Below, in pieces: positions 1-8,758 of a stretch of 64,000 bases of DNA; the stretch's first letter is position 1; every line of letters begins with the position of its first letter. Source of the stretch: Sphingobacteriaceae bacterium (GTDB lineage Bacteria > Bacteroidota > Bacteroidia > Sphingobacteriales > Sphingobacteriaceae); the NCBI GenBank assembly GCA_017745075.1, contig JAGIAD010000029.1, positions 186,001 through 250,000 on the forward strand, in the 5' to 3' direction. The translations under genes and the position numbers were made by a program. The notes beneath the pieces were generated by a model. The model saw only the letters and a list, made by a program, of their open reading frames with translations. It did no database searches and was not told the origin of the DNA.

Positions 1-874
1 TTGCTATACCAACAATGGCAATGATGTGCTGGGTAAGTGGAGCAAGATCGAACAATACGCTCGAGCGGGCAATCATATAAATACCGGCGGTAACCATGGT
101 TGCAGCGTGAATTAAAGCCGAAACAGGGGTTGGTCCGGCCATCGCGTCTGGCAACCAGGTAAATAAAGGTAATTGGGCTGATTTACCGCAGGCACCAATA
201 AACAATAAAATAGTGATGATAACCAGGGTATCATTACCTGGCAACATATTAGCTGCCTGAGGGAAAATTTTAGCAAACTCAACACTTCCGAAAGTATTGA
301 AGATTAAAAATACACCTAGTAAAAAGCCTAAATCACCGATTCGGTTCATTACAAAAGCTTTTTTAGCCGCTGATGCATAAGCATTGTTGGTATACCAGAA
401 ACCGATGAGCAGGTATGAACATAAACCAACACCTTCCCAACCGATAAACATCACGATGTAATTAGAACCCAATACCAGTAAAAGCATGAAGAATACAAAC
501 AGGTTAAGGTAACTGAAAAACTTACCAAAACCTTCGTCATCGTGCATGTAGCTGGTAGAATACAAGTGGATTAAGAAACCTATTCCGGTGATGATCAACA
601 GCATGATCGAACTTAAGGGATCAACCAGGAATGATAAAGGAATATGTAATGTACCTGCGCTAATCCAATCAAATAAAAATACTTCGTGAGCTTTTTGTGT
701 ATCGCCTTGTAAACTAAAGAAAATAACTACGCTGATGATGAAAGAAGCCAGAATAACGCCGCTTCCGATAATGCCAACAAGTCCTTTAGATAAAGATTTT
801 CTGCCTAGTCCGTTAATTACAAAGCCTAAAAAAGGGAGTAAAGGAACCAACCAAATCAATTGTTCTATTGTCAT
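1..874 (-). CDS. nuoL: NADH-quinone oxidoreductase subunit L (5' part, cut by window edge)
   Basis: Antiporter-like proton-pumping subunit of complex I in the inner membrane. The minus-strand frame starts at ATG 874 and stays open to base 1 (291 codons), so only the N-terminal half is present. The translation is a chain of hydrophobic helices carrying the family's conserved stretch around WEGVGLCSYLLIGFW and the PDAMAGPTPVSALIHAATMV region with the lysine and histidine residues typical of NuoL/Mrp antiporters. It lies 13 bases downstream of nuoK in the same direction, the standard K-L order. nuoM and nuoN would be expected beyond the left edge, but this cannot be seen. Confidence 0.95.
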   Translation of the reverse strand, partial: MTIEQLIWLVPLLPFLGFVINGLGRKSLSKGLVGIIGSGVILASFIISVVIFFSLQGDTQKAHEVFLFDWISAGTLHIPLSFLVDPLSSIMLLIITGIGFLIHLYSTSYMHDDEGFGKFFSYLNLFVFFMLLLVLGSNYIVMFIGWEGVGLCSYLLIGFWYTNNAYASAAKKAFVMNRIGDLGFLLGVFLIFNTFGSVEFAKIFPQAANMLPGNDTLVIITILLFIGACGKSAQLPLFTWLPDAMAGPTPVSALIHAATMVTAGIYMIARSSVLFDLAPLTQHIIAIVGIA

Positions 875-887
875 TCTTATTATATAT

Positions 888-1217
888 TTACCACTTAAGG
901 CGATTTAAAACATTAATATCTATCGATTTCGTATTTCTGTATACCATTACAATAATGGCTAAACCTACGGCAACTTCTGCAGCTGCCAAAGCCATAATGA
1001 AGAATACGAAAACCTGTCCGGAAGGATCGTTGCTATGTACAGAAAAAGCGGTTAAAAGCAGGTTAACTGCATTTAACATCAATTCTACCGACATAAAAAT
1101 TACGATTGCATTTCTGCGCGTTAATACGCCAATTACACCAATAGTGAAAATAATTGCACTTAAATAGATGTAATGATTTAGCGGCACACCTGCCATTTGT
1201 GTAGTTAAATTTTCCAT
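888..1217 (-). CDS. nuoK: NADH-quinone oxidoreductase subunit K
   Basis: Small membrane subunit of complex I contributing to the proton path. The 109 residues give three transmembrane helices, the family's usual number, with membrane-embedded glutamates at about residue 45 (SVELMLNAVN) and residue 81 (AAAEVAVGLA) that correspond to the two essential glutamates of this subunit. The gene abuts nuoJ: its start shares base 1217 with the end of nuoJ, which indicates translational coupling. The N-terminus is some eight residues longer than in the Escherichia coli protein. The assignment is secure from sequence and operon position. Confidence 0.96.
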   Translation of the reverse strand: MENLTTQMAGVPLNHYIYLSAIIFTIGVIGVLTRRNAIVIFMSVELMLNAVNLLLTAFSVHSNDPSGQVFVFFIMALAAAEVAVGLAIIVMVYRNTKSIDINVLNRLKW

Positions 1218-1720
1218 TATGCTTCTACCTCATCTCTTTTAGATAATAAAACGGCTCCAACCATTGCTGCCAACAGTAGTAGAGATGATAATTCGAATGG
1301 TAATAAGAATGGCCCGAAAAGCTCTTTACCCAAGTTTTCTACCAGACCTAATCCCGGATTTTTTAAAATTAACGGACTGCTGATGCTTGCTGCCTTTAAC
1401 GAACCGATTAGGGTAACGATTAAGCAGCCTCCGGCAATTACGCCTACAATTTTAATCAATGGCGATTTGGATGGTTCGGTTTCCTTGTTCAGATTGAGCA
1501 ACATCAGCACGAAAAGGAACAGTACCATAATAGCCCCCATATAAACAATAAAGTTTACAACAGCCAGAAATTGAGCGTTCAGCAATACATAATGTACCGT
1601 GAAGGTGAAAAAGGTAAGAATTAAGTACAATACACTGTGGATCGGATTTTTAGCAAAAATCACCATCAGTGAAAAGATGATACTTAATGTAGCTACGAAA
1701 TAGAATACTTGTGTACTCAT
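1217..1720 (-). CDS. nuoJ: NADH-quinone oxidoreductase subunit J
   Basis: Membrane subunit of complex I. The 167-residue protein has about five hydrophobic helices and the NuoJ signature in its third helix (FIVYMGAIMVLFLFVLMLLN). The C-terminus ends in a short charged tail (SKRDEVEA) on the cytoplasmic side. It overlaps nuoK by one base and is separated from nuoI by about 120 bases containing a REP-like element. The family is recognised from the conserved helix and from its place between nuoI and nuoK. Confidence 0.95.
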   Translation of the reverse strand: MSTQVFYFVATLSIIFSLMVIFAKNPIHSVLYLILTFFTFTVHYVLLNAQFLAVVNFIVYMGAIMVLFLFVLMLLNLNKETEPSKSPLIKIVGVIAGGCLIVTLIGSLKAASISSPLILKNPGLGLVENLGKELFGPFLLPFELSSLLLLAAMVGAVLLSKRDEVEA

Positions 1721-1745
1721 TATTTGTTTTTGTTTTATTTGTTTT

Positions 1746-1807
1746 CGTCACCCTGAACTTGTTTCAGGGCCCTATAAAGGAGATGCTGAAATAAATTCAG
1801 CATGACG
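1746..1807. repeat. REP-like two-hairpin intergenic element (nuoJ-nuoI)
   Basis: Two perfect hairpins lie side by side: arms CCCTGAA/TTCAGGG at 1751-1769 and ATGCTGAA/TTCAGCAT at 1783-1803, framed by CGTCA and TGACG ends. The element fills most of the gap between nuoI and nuoJ. A decayed copy in the metF-metH gap (27797-27912) and a fragment at 40431-40456 share the same words. The lack of a T-run argues against a terminator. Confidence 0.75.
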
Positions 1808-1841
1808 ATTATCTTAATTATACAGTCAGCGGACTATACTA

Positions 1842-2345
1842 CTATTTTTTCATTTCCAATGGCGCCTCCACCAGCTTATCTTTTCCGTAAATGAAATCTT
1901 TACGTAAATAATCAGCAGGTACAATCGGTCCATCTAAATAAATTGCCTCTTTAGGGCAAGCCTCTTCACATAATCCGCAGAAAATGCAACGCAACATGTT
2001 AATTTCATAAGTTGCTGCATATTTCTCTTCACGGTATAAATGTTTTTCTTCCGGCTTACGCTCTGCAGCAATCATAGTAATCGCTTCGGCAGGGCAAGAT
2101 AAAGCGCATAAACCACAGGCAGTACAACGCTCTCTTCCGTTTTCATCGCGTTTAAGCGAGTGCATTCCCCTAAAGTTGGTCGAGAATTCGCGTTCTACTT
2201 CCGGATATCTTACTGTAGCCTCTTTTTTAAATAAGTGGCTGATGGTGATGCCCATTCCCTTAACAATTGCCGGAAGGTACATCCGTTCCATAAAGCTCAG
2301 TGGCTTTTGTTCCAGTACTTTTTTCTTATTACTTAATGATTCCAT
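1842..2345 (-). CDS. nuoI: NADH-quinone oxidoreductase subunit I (2x[4Fe-4S])
   Basis: Peripheral-arm ferredoxin subunit that carries clusters N6a and N6b and passes electrons toward NuoB. Two CxxCxxCxxxCP motifs are visible, at about residues 74-84 (CTACGLCALSCP) and 120-130 (CIFCGLCEEACP). The length of 167 residues is normal. The N-terminal 45 residues contain the amphipathic segment that anchors the subunit to NuoH, whose gene ends two bases upstream. The product is unambiguous. Confidence 0.97.
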   Translation of the reverse strand: MESLSNKKKVLEQKPLSFMERMYLPAIVKGMGITISHLFKKEATVRYPEVEREFSTNFRGMHSLKRDENGRERCTACGLCALSCPAEAITMIAAERKPEEKHLYREEKYAATYEINMLRCIFCGLCEEACPKEAIYLDGPIVPADYLRKDFIYGKDKLVEAPLEMKK

Positions 2346-2347
2346 AA

Positions 2348-3403
2348 TTAAAACTTCTCAATAATCGCAATCACAACTCCAGTTATTATAATGTTGGCAA
2401 TGGCTAAAGGAATTAAGCCTTTCCAACCTAAATTCATCAATTGATCGTAACGGAAACGCGGGATGGTCCAGCGTACCCACATGAAAAAGAAGATGAAAGC
2501 ACATATTTTTCCGAAGAAAACAGCAGTACCAATAAGTGGTGCCCAGGTTGGCCCTAAATGTACTGCAACATAATCCATACCAGGGTAATTATAACCGCCC
2601 CAATATAGTGCAGCCATTACTGCTGATGAGACAAACATATTGATGTACTCCGCAAACAGATAGAAACCCAATTTCATTGATGAATACTCAGTGTGGTAAC
2701 CACCAATCAACTCGGTTTCACACTCCGGTAAATCGAATGGTGCGCGATTGGTTTCGGCAAAAGAACATACCATGAAAATGATAAATCCAAGTGGTTGTTT
2801 AAAGAAATACCACGTAAACCAGCCATTTTCCCAAAAGCCATGTTGTTTACTTACAATTTCCTTTAAACTCAAAGAGTTGGTTACCAGCAACAAAGCAATG
2901 ATTGAGAGTCCCATTGCAATTTCGTAACTGATATTTTGTGATGCGGCTCGGATGGCACTTAATAAAGAATATTTGTTGTTAGATGCCCAGCCACCAATCA
3001 TTACGCCGTAAACGCCAAGCGAAACAACCCCAAAGATATATAAAACACCTACGTTGATATCAGTAACTTGTAGTGGAATAGTTTTTCCGCCAATTTCTAT
3101 TGGTGTTCCCCAAGGGATAACTGCCGTACCAATACAGGCGCAAAGCAAGGCCAAACCAGGACCTACAATAAATAACCACCTGTTAGAGGTTGTAGGAATA
3201 ATTTCCTCTTTCATAAACATCTTAACCCCATCGGCAAGTGGTTGTAAAATACCAAAGGGACCAGCTCTGTCCGGACCTAAACGATCTTGCAAAAATGCAG
3301 CAACCTTACGTTCGGCATAGGTAGAATACATGGCAATTACCAGACTGATACCGAAAATTACCGCTACCAGAATAAATTTTTCTATAATAAAACCTGTATC
3401 CAT
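2348..3403 (-). CDS. nuoH: NADH-quinone oxidoreductase subunit H
   Basis: Membrane subunit that forms the quinone site together with NuoB and NuoD. The 351-residue protein has about eight hydrophobic helices and the conserved elements YAERKVAAFLQDRLGPDRAG near residue 28 and FAETNRAPFDLPECETELIGG near residue 215, both typical of NuoH/ND1. The start overlaps the end of nuoG by one base, indicating coupled translation. The length fits the family. Confidence 0.97.
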   Translation of the reverse strand: MDTGFIIEKFILVAVIFGISLVIAMYSTYAERKVAAFLQDRLGPDRAGPFGILQPLADGVKMFMKEEIIPTTSNRWLFIVGPGLALLCACIGTAVIPWGTPIEIGGKTIPLQVTDINVGVLYIFGVVSLGVYGVMIGGWASNNKYSLLSAIRAASQNISYEIAMGLSIIALLLVTNSLSLKEIVSKQHGFWENGWFTWYFFKQPLGFIIFMVCSFAETNRAPFDLPECETELIGGYHTEYSSMKLGFYLFAEYINMFVSSAVMAALYWGGYNYPGMDYVAVHLGPTWAPLIGTAVFFGKICAFIFFFMWVRWTIPRFRYDQLMNLGWKGLIPLAIANIIITGVVIAIIEKF

Positions 3404-4413
3404 TAGTATTTTACTGTTTTATGTAACTCAATTTCGTTCGCGGCCTGTAATGCTGCATTTGGCTTAATTACCGGCAATGGTTTTAATGTCTCGTAGTGGT
3501 TAGATGCAATTACCGAAGTATCATCAATATGTGTCGGACGTTCGATAATCCAGTCAGATGTTGCTTTTTTATCGAAACGGCAGGTATTACAGATAAACTC
3601 TTCCACTTCTCCAAACTGATCTTTACGAGCAGTAACCCGGATAACATCTTCTCCTTTATACCAAAGGGTTACTTTACCGTTGCATTTTTCATGGTCGCAA
3701 TCGCGGTGTGCATCAACTGGTTTGGTAAACCAAACACGGTTTTTGAAACGGAAAGTTTTATCGGTTAAAGCACCAACAGGGCAAACATCAATTACGTTTC
3801 CTGAGAAATCGTTATCAACCGCCTGCTGGATATAAGTAGAAATTTCTGAATGATCGCCACGGTTCAAAATACCATGAACACGTTTGTTGGTAATCTGATC
3901 GGCAGTAAAAACACAACGGTAGCACAAAATGCAACGGTTCATGTGTAACTGTATCTTATCGCCTATGTCGATACGTTCGAAAGTACGGCGCTCAAACTCA
4001 TAACGTGTTTTTTGCAGACCGTGTTCGTAACCTAAATTCTGTAAATCGCACTCCCCTGCCTGATCACAAACCGGACAGTCAAGCGGGTGGTTAATCAATA
4101 AAATTTCCACTACTCCGGCGCGTGCTTCTAAAACTTCGGGTGAAGTAATATTCAGCACTTCCATCCCATCCATTACGGTTGTACGGCAAGATGCAACCAA
4201 TTTTGGCATAGGGCGGGGATCTTTCTCCGAGCCTTTTGTTACCTTAACAATACAGGTACGGCATTTACCACCACTGCCTTGTAACTTAGAATAATAGCAC
4301 ATGGCTGGCGGAACAATGTCACCCCCGATTTGCCTTGCAGCATTCAGGATGGTGGTTCCGTTATCAACCTCCACTGTTATCCCGTCTATCGTAACCTTAA
4401 CTTTTTCACTCAT
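3403..4413 (-). CDS. nuoG: NADH-quinone oxidoreductase subunit G, short form
   Basis: Iron-sulfur subunit of the complex I NADH-dehydrogenase module. The N-terminal part is a [2Fe-2S] ferredoxin domain (cysteines in AMCYYSKLQGSGGKCRTC around residues 38-55), followed by the His-Cys motif HPLDCPVCDQAGECDLQ near 109-125 and a four-cysteine cluster around MNRCILCYRC near 157-167. The protein stops at 336 residues, whereas classical NuoG is about 700-900 residues with a molybdopterin-oxidoreductase-like C-terminal domain. Here that domain is absent. Short NuoG proteins of this size are known in Bacteroidota. The gene is co-directional with nuoF but is separated from it by an ORF6N gene. Confidence 0.94.
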   Translation of the reverse strand: MSEKVKVTIDGITVEVDNGTTILNAARQIGGDIVPPAMCYYSKLQGSGGKCRTCIVKVTKGSEKDPRPMPKLVASCRTTVMDGMEVLNITSPEVLEARAGVVEILLINHPLDCPVCDQAGECDLQNLGYEHGLQKTRYEFERRTFERIDIGDKIQLHMNRCILCYRCVFTADQITNKRVHGILNRGDHSEISTYIQQAVDNDFSGNVIDVCPVGALTDKTFRFKNRVWFTKPVDAHRDCDHEKCNGKVTLWYKGEDVIRVTARKDQFGEVEEFICNTCRFDKKATSDWIIERPTHIDDTSVIASNHYETLKPLPVIKPNAALQAANEIELHKTVKY

Positions 4414-4488
4414 GGTTAATGATATTCTTTATTATTTTCTATCTTCATACAGTACTGTCAGGTATGAAGCAATCTTTTTTGTTGTACA

Positions 4489-5025
4489 CTACTTCTCTTT
4501 CGAGATTTTGTAACCAATTTCTTTTCTTGGTTGTTGCTTTTGTTCCAGTAGTTCATCAAAATACCTGAAGATTACTTCAATATTTTTATCCTGATTATCT
4601 ACTTTCTTTTTAATTTTTTCTACTTCTAATCTTATTTCCGTATTACTCAAAACCATGGTTCTAAGTTGTACAAACACGTCAATAATCTTAATACTTACTT
4701 CCACCGCCCGTTTACTTTTTAAAACGTTTGATAGTTGCAAAATACCATGCTCGCTAAATGCAAACGGAAGATACTTTGAATATTTTCCTTGTTCTAAGGT
4801 CGCAATTTGCGACCTTAAGACCTCGTTTTCTTCTTTTGTAAGTTCGAACATAAAGTGTTTCGGAAAACGCTCTATATTCCTTCTAACTTGTTCTTTTAAT
4901 CTTTTAGTCTCAACACCAAAGAGTTCTGCCAAATCAGAATCTAACATCACCTTAACTCCTCTAAAAAGATATATTTTATTAACTATTACTTCGGGGATAA
5001 TTGTTGGTGATATTTCTTCTTTCAT
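4489..5025 (-). CDS. ORF6N-domain DNA-binding protein
   Basis: A 178-residue protein with an N-terminal ORF6N domain (about residues 10-125), recognised by the opening IYLFRGVKVMLDSDLAELFG, the segment ERFPKHFMFELTKEE and the core YLPFAFSEHGILQLSNVLKSKRAVEVS. The last 45 residues look like a coiled coil (TEIRLEVEKIKKKVDNQDKNIEV). ORF6N/KilA-N domains are DNA-binding modules best known from phages and selfish accessory genes, and the target is unknown here. The gene interrupts the nuo operon between nuoF and nuoG in the same orientation. A perfect palindrome 31 bases upstream of its start repeats a stretch of its own coding sequence. No other phage gene is nearby. Confidence 0.88.
   Translation of the reverse strand: MKEEISPTIIPEVIVNKIYLFRGVKVMLDSDLAELFGVETKRLKEQVRRNIERFPKHFMFELTKEENEVLRSQIATLEQGKYSKYLPFAFSEHGILQLSNVLKSKRAVEVSIKIIDVFVQLRTMVLSNTEIRLEVEKIKKKVDNQDKNIEVIFRYFDELLEQKQQPRKEIGYKISKEK
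4795..4817. repeat. Palindrome inside the ORF6N gene
   Basis: Perfect 11-1-11 inverted repeat (arms TAAGGTCGCAA/TTGCGACCTTA) lying in the ORF6N coding frame, where it encodes LRSQIATL. The same sequence recurs as the core of the palindrome at 5056-5082. Confidence 0.85.
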
Positions 5026-5055
5026 TTACATATTCATGGTTTTAAGTTAAACTTT

Positions 5056-5082
5056 CTTAAGGTCGCAAATTGCGACCTTAAG
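5056..5082. promoter_or_regulatory. Palindrome upstream of the ORF6N gene (possible operator)
   Basis: Perfect 13-1-13 inverted repeat (arms CTTAAGGTCGCAA/TTGCGACCTTAAG) between the nuoF stop codon and the ORF6N start. Its core equals the palindrome inside the ORF6N gene. It is followed by no T-run in the minus direction, so it is a poor terminator. A binding site for the ORF6N protein or a copied recognition sequence is more plausible, but this is inference. Confidence 0.6.
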
Positions 5083-5085
5083 ATT

Positions 5086-6453
5086 TTATTGCTCTTCAGT
5101 TACCGGAGCTTTTTCAATCGGTGTAGCATAATTTGCTAAACCATAATTTTGGCTCTGACTCTTCACTGGTTCTTTAATGTGCCACTCAAATTCATCCCTG
5201 AAATGACGGATAGCACTTGCAACCGGCCATGCAGCTGCATCACCTAACGGGCAAATGGTATTTCCTTCAATTTTACGCTGAACATCCCATAACAAATCCA
5301 CATCATCCATGGTACCATGTCCGTGCTCGATTTTATGCAGGATTTTTTCCATCCAGCCAGTACCTTCACGGCATGGCGAACATTGTCCGCAACTTTCATG
5401 ATGGTAGAAACGCGAAAAATTCCAGGTATTGCGTACGATACACTGATCTTCGTCAAAAGCGATAAAACCACCAGATCCCAACATGGTTCCGGTAGCAAAA
5501 CCACCTTCAGATAATGATTCGTAACTCATTAAACGGGGTTCGCCGTTGGCTAATTTTAAAGTCAGGTTAGCAGGTAAAACCGGAACAGATGAACCACCTG
5601 CAACGGTTGCTTTCAGCCGTTTTCCGTTAGCAATACCACCACAATATTCATCAGAGTAGATAAATTCTTCAACCGGTAAACCCAATTCAATTTCGTAAAC
5701 TCCTGGTTTTACTAAATTACCAGATGCAGATATTAATTTAGTACCCGTACTCCTTCCGATACCAATTTTAGCATATTCATCGCCACCGTCATTTATAATC
5801 GGCACCACTGCAGCAATAGATTCTACGTTATTTACTACAGTCGGACAACCATATAAACCTGCAATTGCAGGGAATGGCGGCTTAATACGCGGATTACCTC
5901 TTTTGCCTTCAAGCGATTCTAACAAAGCCGTTTCTTCACCGCAAATGTAGGCACCGCCACCAGGCTGAACATATAATTCTAAATCGTAACCTGTTCCCAA
6001 AATGTTTTTACCTAACCATCCTGCAGCCTTTGCTTCGGCAATTGCTTTTTCCAGGATACGGATCTGAGGCATCATCTCTCCACGAACGTAGATGTACGAA
6101 ACCTTAGCACCTAAAGCAAAACTCGAAACAATCATGCCTTCAATTAAAGCATGCGGAATGTAAGTCATCAGGTAACGGTCTTTAAAGGTTCCCGGCTCAG
6201 ACTCATCGGCGTTGCAAACCAGGTAACGGGCAACACCTTCTGGCTTAGCCAAAAAACTCCATTTCATTCCTGTTGGGAAACCCGCACCACCGCGACCGCG
6301 TAAGCCAGATTTCTTAACTTCCTCAACAACCTCTTCAGGGGTTAAAGTTTTAAGGGCTTTTTCAACGGCACGGTACCCGCCTTTTTGGCGATAGACCTCA
6401 AGTGTATTGATGCCTGGTACGTTTATATGCTCAAGTAATAATTTGCGACTCAT
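5086..6453 (-). CDS. nuoF: NADH-quinone oxidoreductase subunit F (NADH/FMN binding)
   Basis: Flavoprotein subunit of complex I that oxidises NADH through FMN and cluster N3. The 455-residue sequence has the glycine-rich [13 protein letters not shown] segment near residue 54, the nucleotide-binding [16 protein letters not shown] near 166, and the [4Fe-4S] ligand region [15 protein letters not shown] near 353 with its last cysteine in NTICPLGD. Length and domain order are normal. It sits upstream of the ORF6N gene and downstream of nuoE, with a repeat-filled gap of 80 bases to nuoE. Confidence 0.97.
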   Translation of the reverse strand: MSRKLLLEHINVPGINTLEVYRQKGGYRAVEKALKTLTPEEVVEEVKKSGLRGRGGAGFPTGMKWSFLAKPEGVARYLVCNADESEPGTFKDRYLMTYIPHALIEGMIVSSFALGAKVSYIYVRGEMMPQIRILEKAIAEAKAAGWLGKNILGTGYDLELYVQPGGGAYICGEETALLESLEGKRGNPRIKPPFPAIAGLYGCPTVVNNVESIAAVVPIINDGGDEYAKIGIGRSTGTKLISASGNLVKPGVYEIELGLPVEEFIYSDEYCGGIANGKRLKATVAGGSSVPVLPANLTLKLANGEPRLMSYESLSEGGFATGTMLGSGGFIAFDEDQCIVRNTWNFSRFYHHESCGQCSPCREGTGWMEKILHKIEHGHGTMDDVDLLWDVQRKIEGNTICPLGDAAAWPVASAIRHFRDEFEWHIKEPVKSQSQNYGLANYATPIEKAPVTEEQ

Positions 6454-6459
6454 TATCTT

Positions 6460-6534
6460 TTAGATGTGAGATGTGAGATGTGAGATATGCGACTATCGCC
6501 TGATCTCAAATCTCAAATCTAGTTTCTCAAATCT
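6460..6534. repeat. Low-complexity imperfect inverted repeat between nuoE and nuoF
   Basis: One arm is a tandem AGATGTG-type 8-mer array (about 6462-6486). The other is an ATCTCAAA-type array (about 6503-6533) that is roughly its complement, so the transcript could fold back. A similar element lies upstream of metH at 31640-31721. The repeat spans essentially the whole gap. Confidence 0.65.
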
Positions 6535-7046
6535 TATTTATTTTTCAAATCTTCAATCAATTTATCTACGCTTTCCGGTGTCAGGTTTTCGTAGAAAGTA
6601 TATTCGGGACTGATTTGTAAAACCGGCCCGAAACCACAGGCAGCCAAACATTCAACTCCTCTAAAGCTGAAAAGGCCGTCAGGGGTAACTTCACCTTCTT
6701 TAACGCCTAATTTATTTTCTAAGTGGCTTAATATTTTCTCAGCACCTACCAGACAGCATGGTCCTGTACGGCAAACCTCCAAAGCATATTTACCCTGAGG
6801 TTTTAAAAAGTACATGGTATAAAAAGTTGCTACCTCATACACTTCAATCGGCTGAATATTTAAATATGCAGCTATCTGATCCATGGCTGATGTTGGTACC
6901 CAAAGAAATTCGGCCTGCACCAAATGCAATAATGGCAGCAAAGCTGATTTTTGTTTTCCTTCCGGATAACGGCTTTTTATCTCATCAAATTTGGCCAGCA
7001 ATTCTGATGAAAACGTTACAGGTGTTTGTTCTTCTACTTTAAGCAT
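6534..7046 (-). CDS. nuoE: NADH-quinone oxidoreductase subunit E ([2Fe-2S])
   Basis: Thioredoxin-fold [2Fe-2S] subunit of the NADH-dehydrogenase module. Cluster ligands are visible as CRTGPCC near residue 92 and CLAACG near 133, the C-x4-C and C-x3-C arrangement of the family. The length of 170 residues is typical. The gene starts eight bases inside the end of nuoD, so the two reading frames overlap and are probably translationally coupled. Confidence 0.96.
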   Translation of the reverse strand: MLKVEEQTPVTFSSELLAKFDEIKSRYPEGKQKSALLPLLHLVQAEFLWVPTSAMDQIAAYLNIQPIEVYEVATFYTMYFLKPQGKYALEVCRTGPCCLVGAEKILSHLENKLGVKEGEVTPDGLFSFRGVECLAACGFGPVLQISPEYTFYENLTPESVDKLIEDLKNK

Positions 7047-8253
7047 CTAATTCTCCTGCAATAATGTTCATACTACTCATGTTGATAATGGCATCAGACA
7101 ATAACATGCCCTCGCTCATCGGCGCAAACATCTGGTAATTTATAAAACTTGGTCTGCGGAAGTGCAAACGGTAAGGGGTACGGCCTCCATCGTTGATCAG
7201 ATAGAAACCCAACTCGCCATTTCCGCCTTCTACAGCGTGATAAACTTCTGCTTTTGGCGCATCAATTTCGCCCATCACAATTTTAAAGTGATAGATCAAT
7301 GCTTCCATGTTGTTGTAAACTTCTTGTTTAGGAGGAAGGTAAAATTCAGGAACATCGGCATGGAAAATACCTTTTTCTTCTGATTTTAATTTCTCCATGG
7401 CCTGCTCAATAATGCGCACACTTTGCCACATTTCTTCGTTACGAACCAGGTAACGGTCGTAAATGTCGCCACTGGTACCCACCGGAACTTCGAAATCGAA
7501 ATCCTGGTATGAAGAATAGGGATCGCTCACGCGAACATCATAATCAACACCGGTAGCACGTAAAAGCGGGCCTGTCCAGCTGTACTCTAAAGCCGTTTCT
7601 TTGGTAACTTCTGCAACTCCGGCAGTCCTGTCAATAAAGATACGGTTTCGGGTTAACAGGTTTTCGAATTCCTTTAATGCTGCTGGAAACTCTTTTAAGA
7701 ATTTATTGATTTTGGCAAAGGCGATATCGTTAAAATCTCTTTCAAAGCCGCCAATACGACCAATATTCGTGGTTAAACGTGCGCCACAAACTTCTTCAAA
7801 AATCTCGTAAATATGTTCACGAAACTGAAATAAGTATAAGAAAGTGGTTGTTGCTCCGGTATCCTGACCAATGATCGTGTTACAGATAATATGATCGGCA
7901 ATACGCGAAAGCTCCATAACGATTACCCGAAGATAATCTACACGTTTTGGCATTTTAATATTCAGCAACTTCTCAACCGTCATGTGCCAGCCCATATTGT
8001 TTATGGGTGATGAACAATAGTTTAAACGGTCGGTAAGTGGTGTAATCTGATAGAAAGGGCGGTGTTCGGCAATCTTTTCGAAAGCACGGTGAATATACCC
8101 AATAGTTGAAACGCCGCTTACAATACGTTCGCCATCTAATTGCAAAACGTTTTGAAAAACACCGTGGGTTGCAGGGTGTGTTGGACCTAAGTTTAAGGTT
8201 ACCAGCTCACTTTGCGGGTCGTTATCTGTAAATACCGGATGGTTATGATTCAT
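7039..8253 (-). CDS. nuoD: NADH-quinone oxidoreductase subunit D
   Basis: 49-kDa subunit that lines the quinone site with NuoB. Family motifs are LGPTHPATHGVFQ near the start, the RIGGFERDF region and the C-terminal GGRTPYRLHFRRPSF. I chose ATG 8253 (MNHNHPVF, 404 residues) rather than ATG 8268: the longer form would overlap nuoC by eleven bases, while the shorter one begins five bases after the nuoC stop and is preceded by GGAAGGT at a suitable distance. NuoC and NuoD are separate proteins here, not the fused NuoCD of enterobacteria. Confidence 0.95.
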   Translation of the reverse strand: MNHNHPVFTDNDPQSELVTLNLGPTHPATHGVFQNVLQLDGERIVSGVSTIGYIHRAFEKIAEHRPFYQITPLTDRLNYCSSPINNMGWHMTVEKLLNIKMPKRVDYLRVIVMELSRIADHIICNTIIGQDTGATTTFLYLFQFREHIYEIFEEVCGARLTTNIGRIGGFERDFNDIAFAKINKFLKEFPAALKEFENLLTRNRIFIDRTAGVAEVTKETALEYSWTGPLLRATGVDYDVRVSDPYSSYQDFDFEVPVGTSGDIYDRYLVRNEEMWQSVRIIEQAMEKLKSEEKGIFHADVPEFYLPPKQEVYNNMEALIYHFKIVMGEIDAPKAEVYHAVEGGNGELGFYLINDGGRTPYRLHFRRPSFINYQMFAPMSEGMLLSDAIINMSSMNIIAGELDA

Positions 8254-8257
8254 AAAA

Positions 8258-8758
8258 TTACCTTCCAAAAAATTCGTCTTTTTTATCTACCCTGTTCGGG
8301 TCTTCCAATGGATATTGTTTCAACATTGGGTGTACACCTAAATCGTCCATATTCAGGATACGGCGCAAATCAGGGTGTCCTTCAAATTTAACCCCGAACA
8401 AATCGTAAGTTTCGCGCTCCATCCAGTTGGCACCTTTCCAAACCGTTGTTGCAGTTGGAATGGTTGGATTTTGCTCTGAAATAAAAACTTTGACTCTGAT
8501 TCTTACTTTTTCTACCATGTTGTGCAAATGGTAAACCACTGCAATACCATGATCTTTACCAGGGTAATGAACTGCTGTAATATCAGTTAGAAAATTGAAT
8601 TTTAATTCTTCTTTAAGATATGAAAGCACATTGATGATCACATCTTTATAGGTCACAAAAGTTAATAAACCATAAGGCTCAGAAACGGCAGTAACTTTTT
8701 CACCAAACCTTTCAGTCAGCTTAACGTGGATATCGTTATTTAAAGTTGTTTCTTCCAT
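8258..8758 (-). CDS. nuoC: NADH-quinone oxidoreductase subunit C
   Basis: 30-kDa peripheral subunit of complex I. The 166-residue protein carries the signature WKGANWMERETYDLFGVKFEGHPDLRRIL near residues 108-136 and ends in the typical basic tail after YPLEDPNRVDKKDEFFGR. It shares base 8758 with the end of nuoB, suggesting coupled translation, and is followed by nuoD. Confidence 0.96.
   Translation of the reverse strand: MEETTLNNDIHVKLTERFGEKVTAVSEPYGLLTFVTYKDVIINVLSYLKEELKFNFLTDITAVHYPGKDHGIAVVYHLHNMVEKVRIRVKVFISEQNPTIPTATTVWKGANWMERETYDLFGVKFEGHPDLRRILNMDDLGVHPMLKQYPLEDPNRVDKKDEFFGR

Noticed and set aside
4489-5025. Prophage remnant around the ORF6N gene
   Set aside because: Neighbours on both sides are intact nuo genes. 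A single ORF6N gene does not make a prophage.
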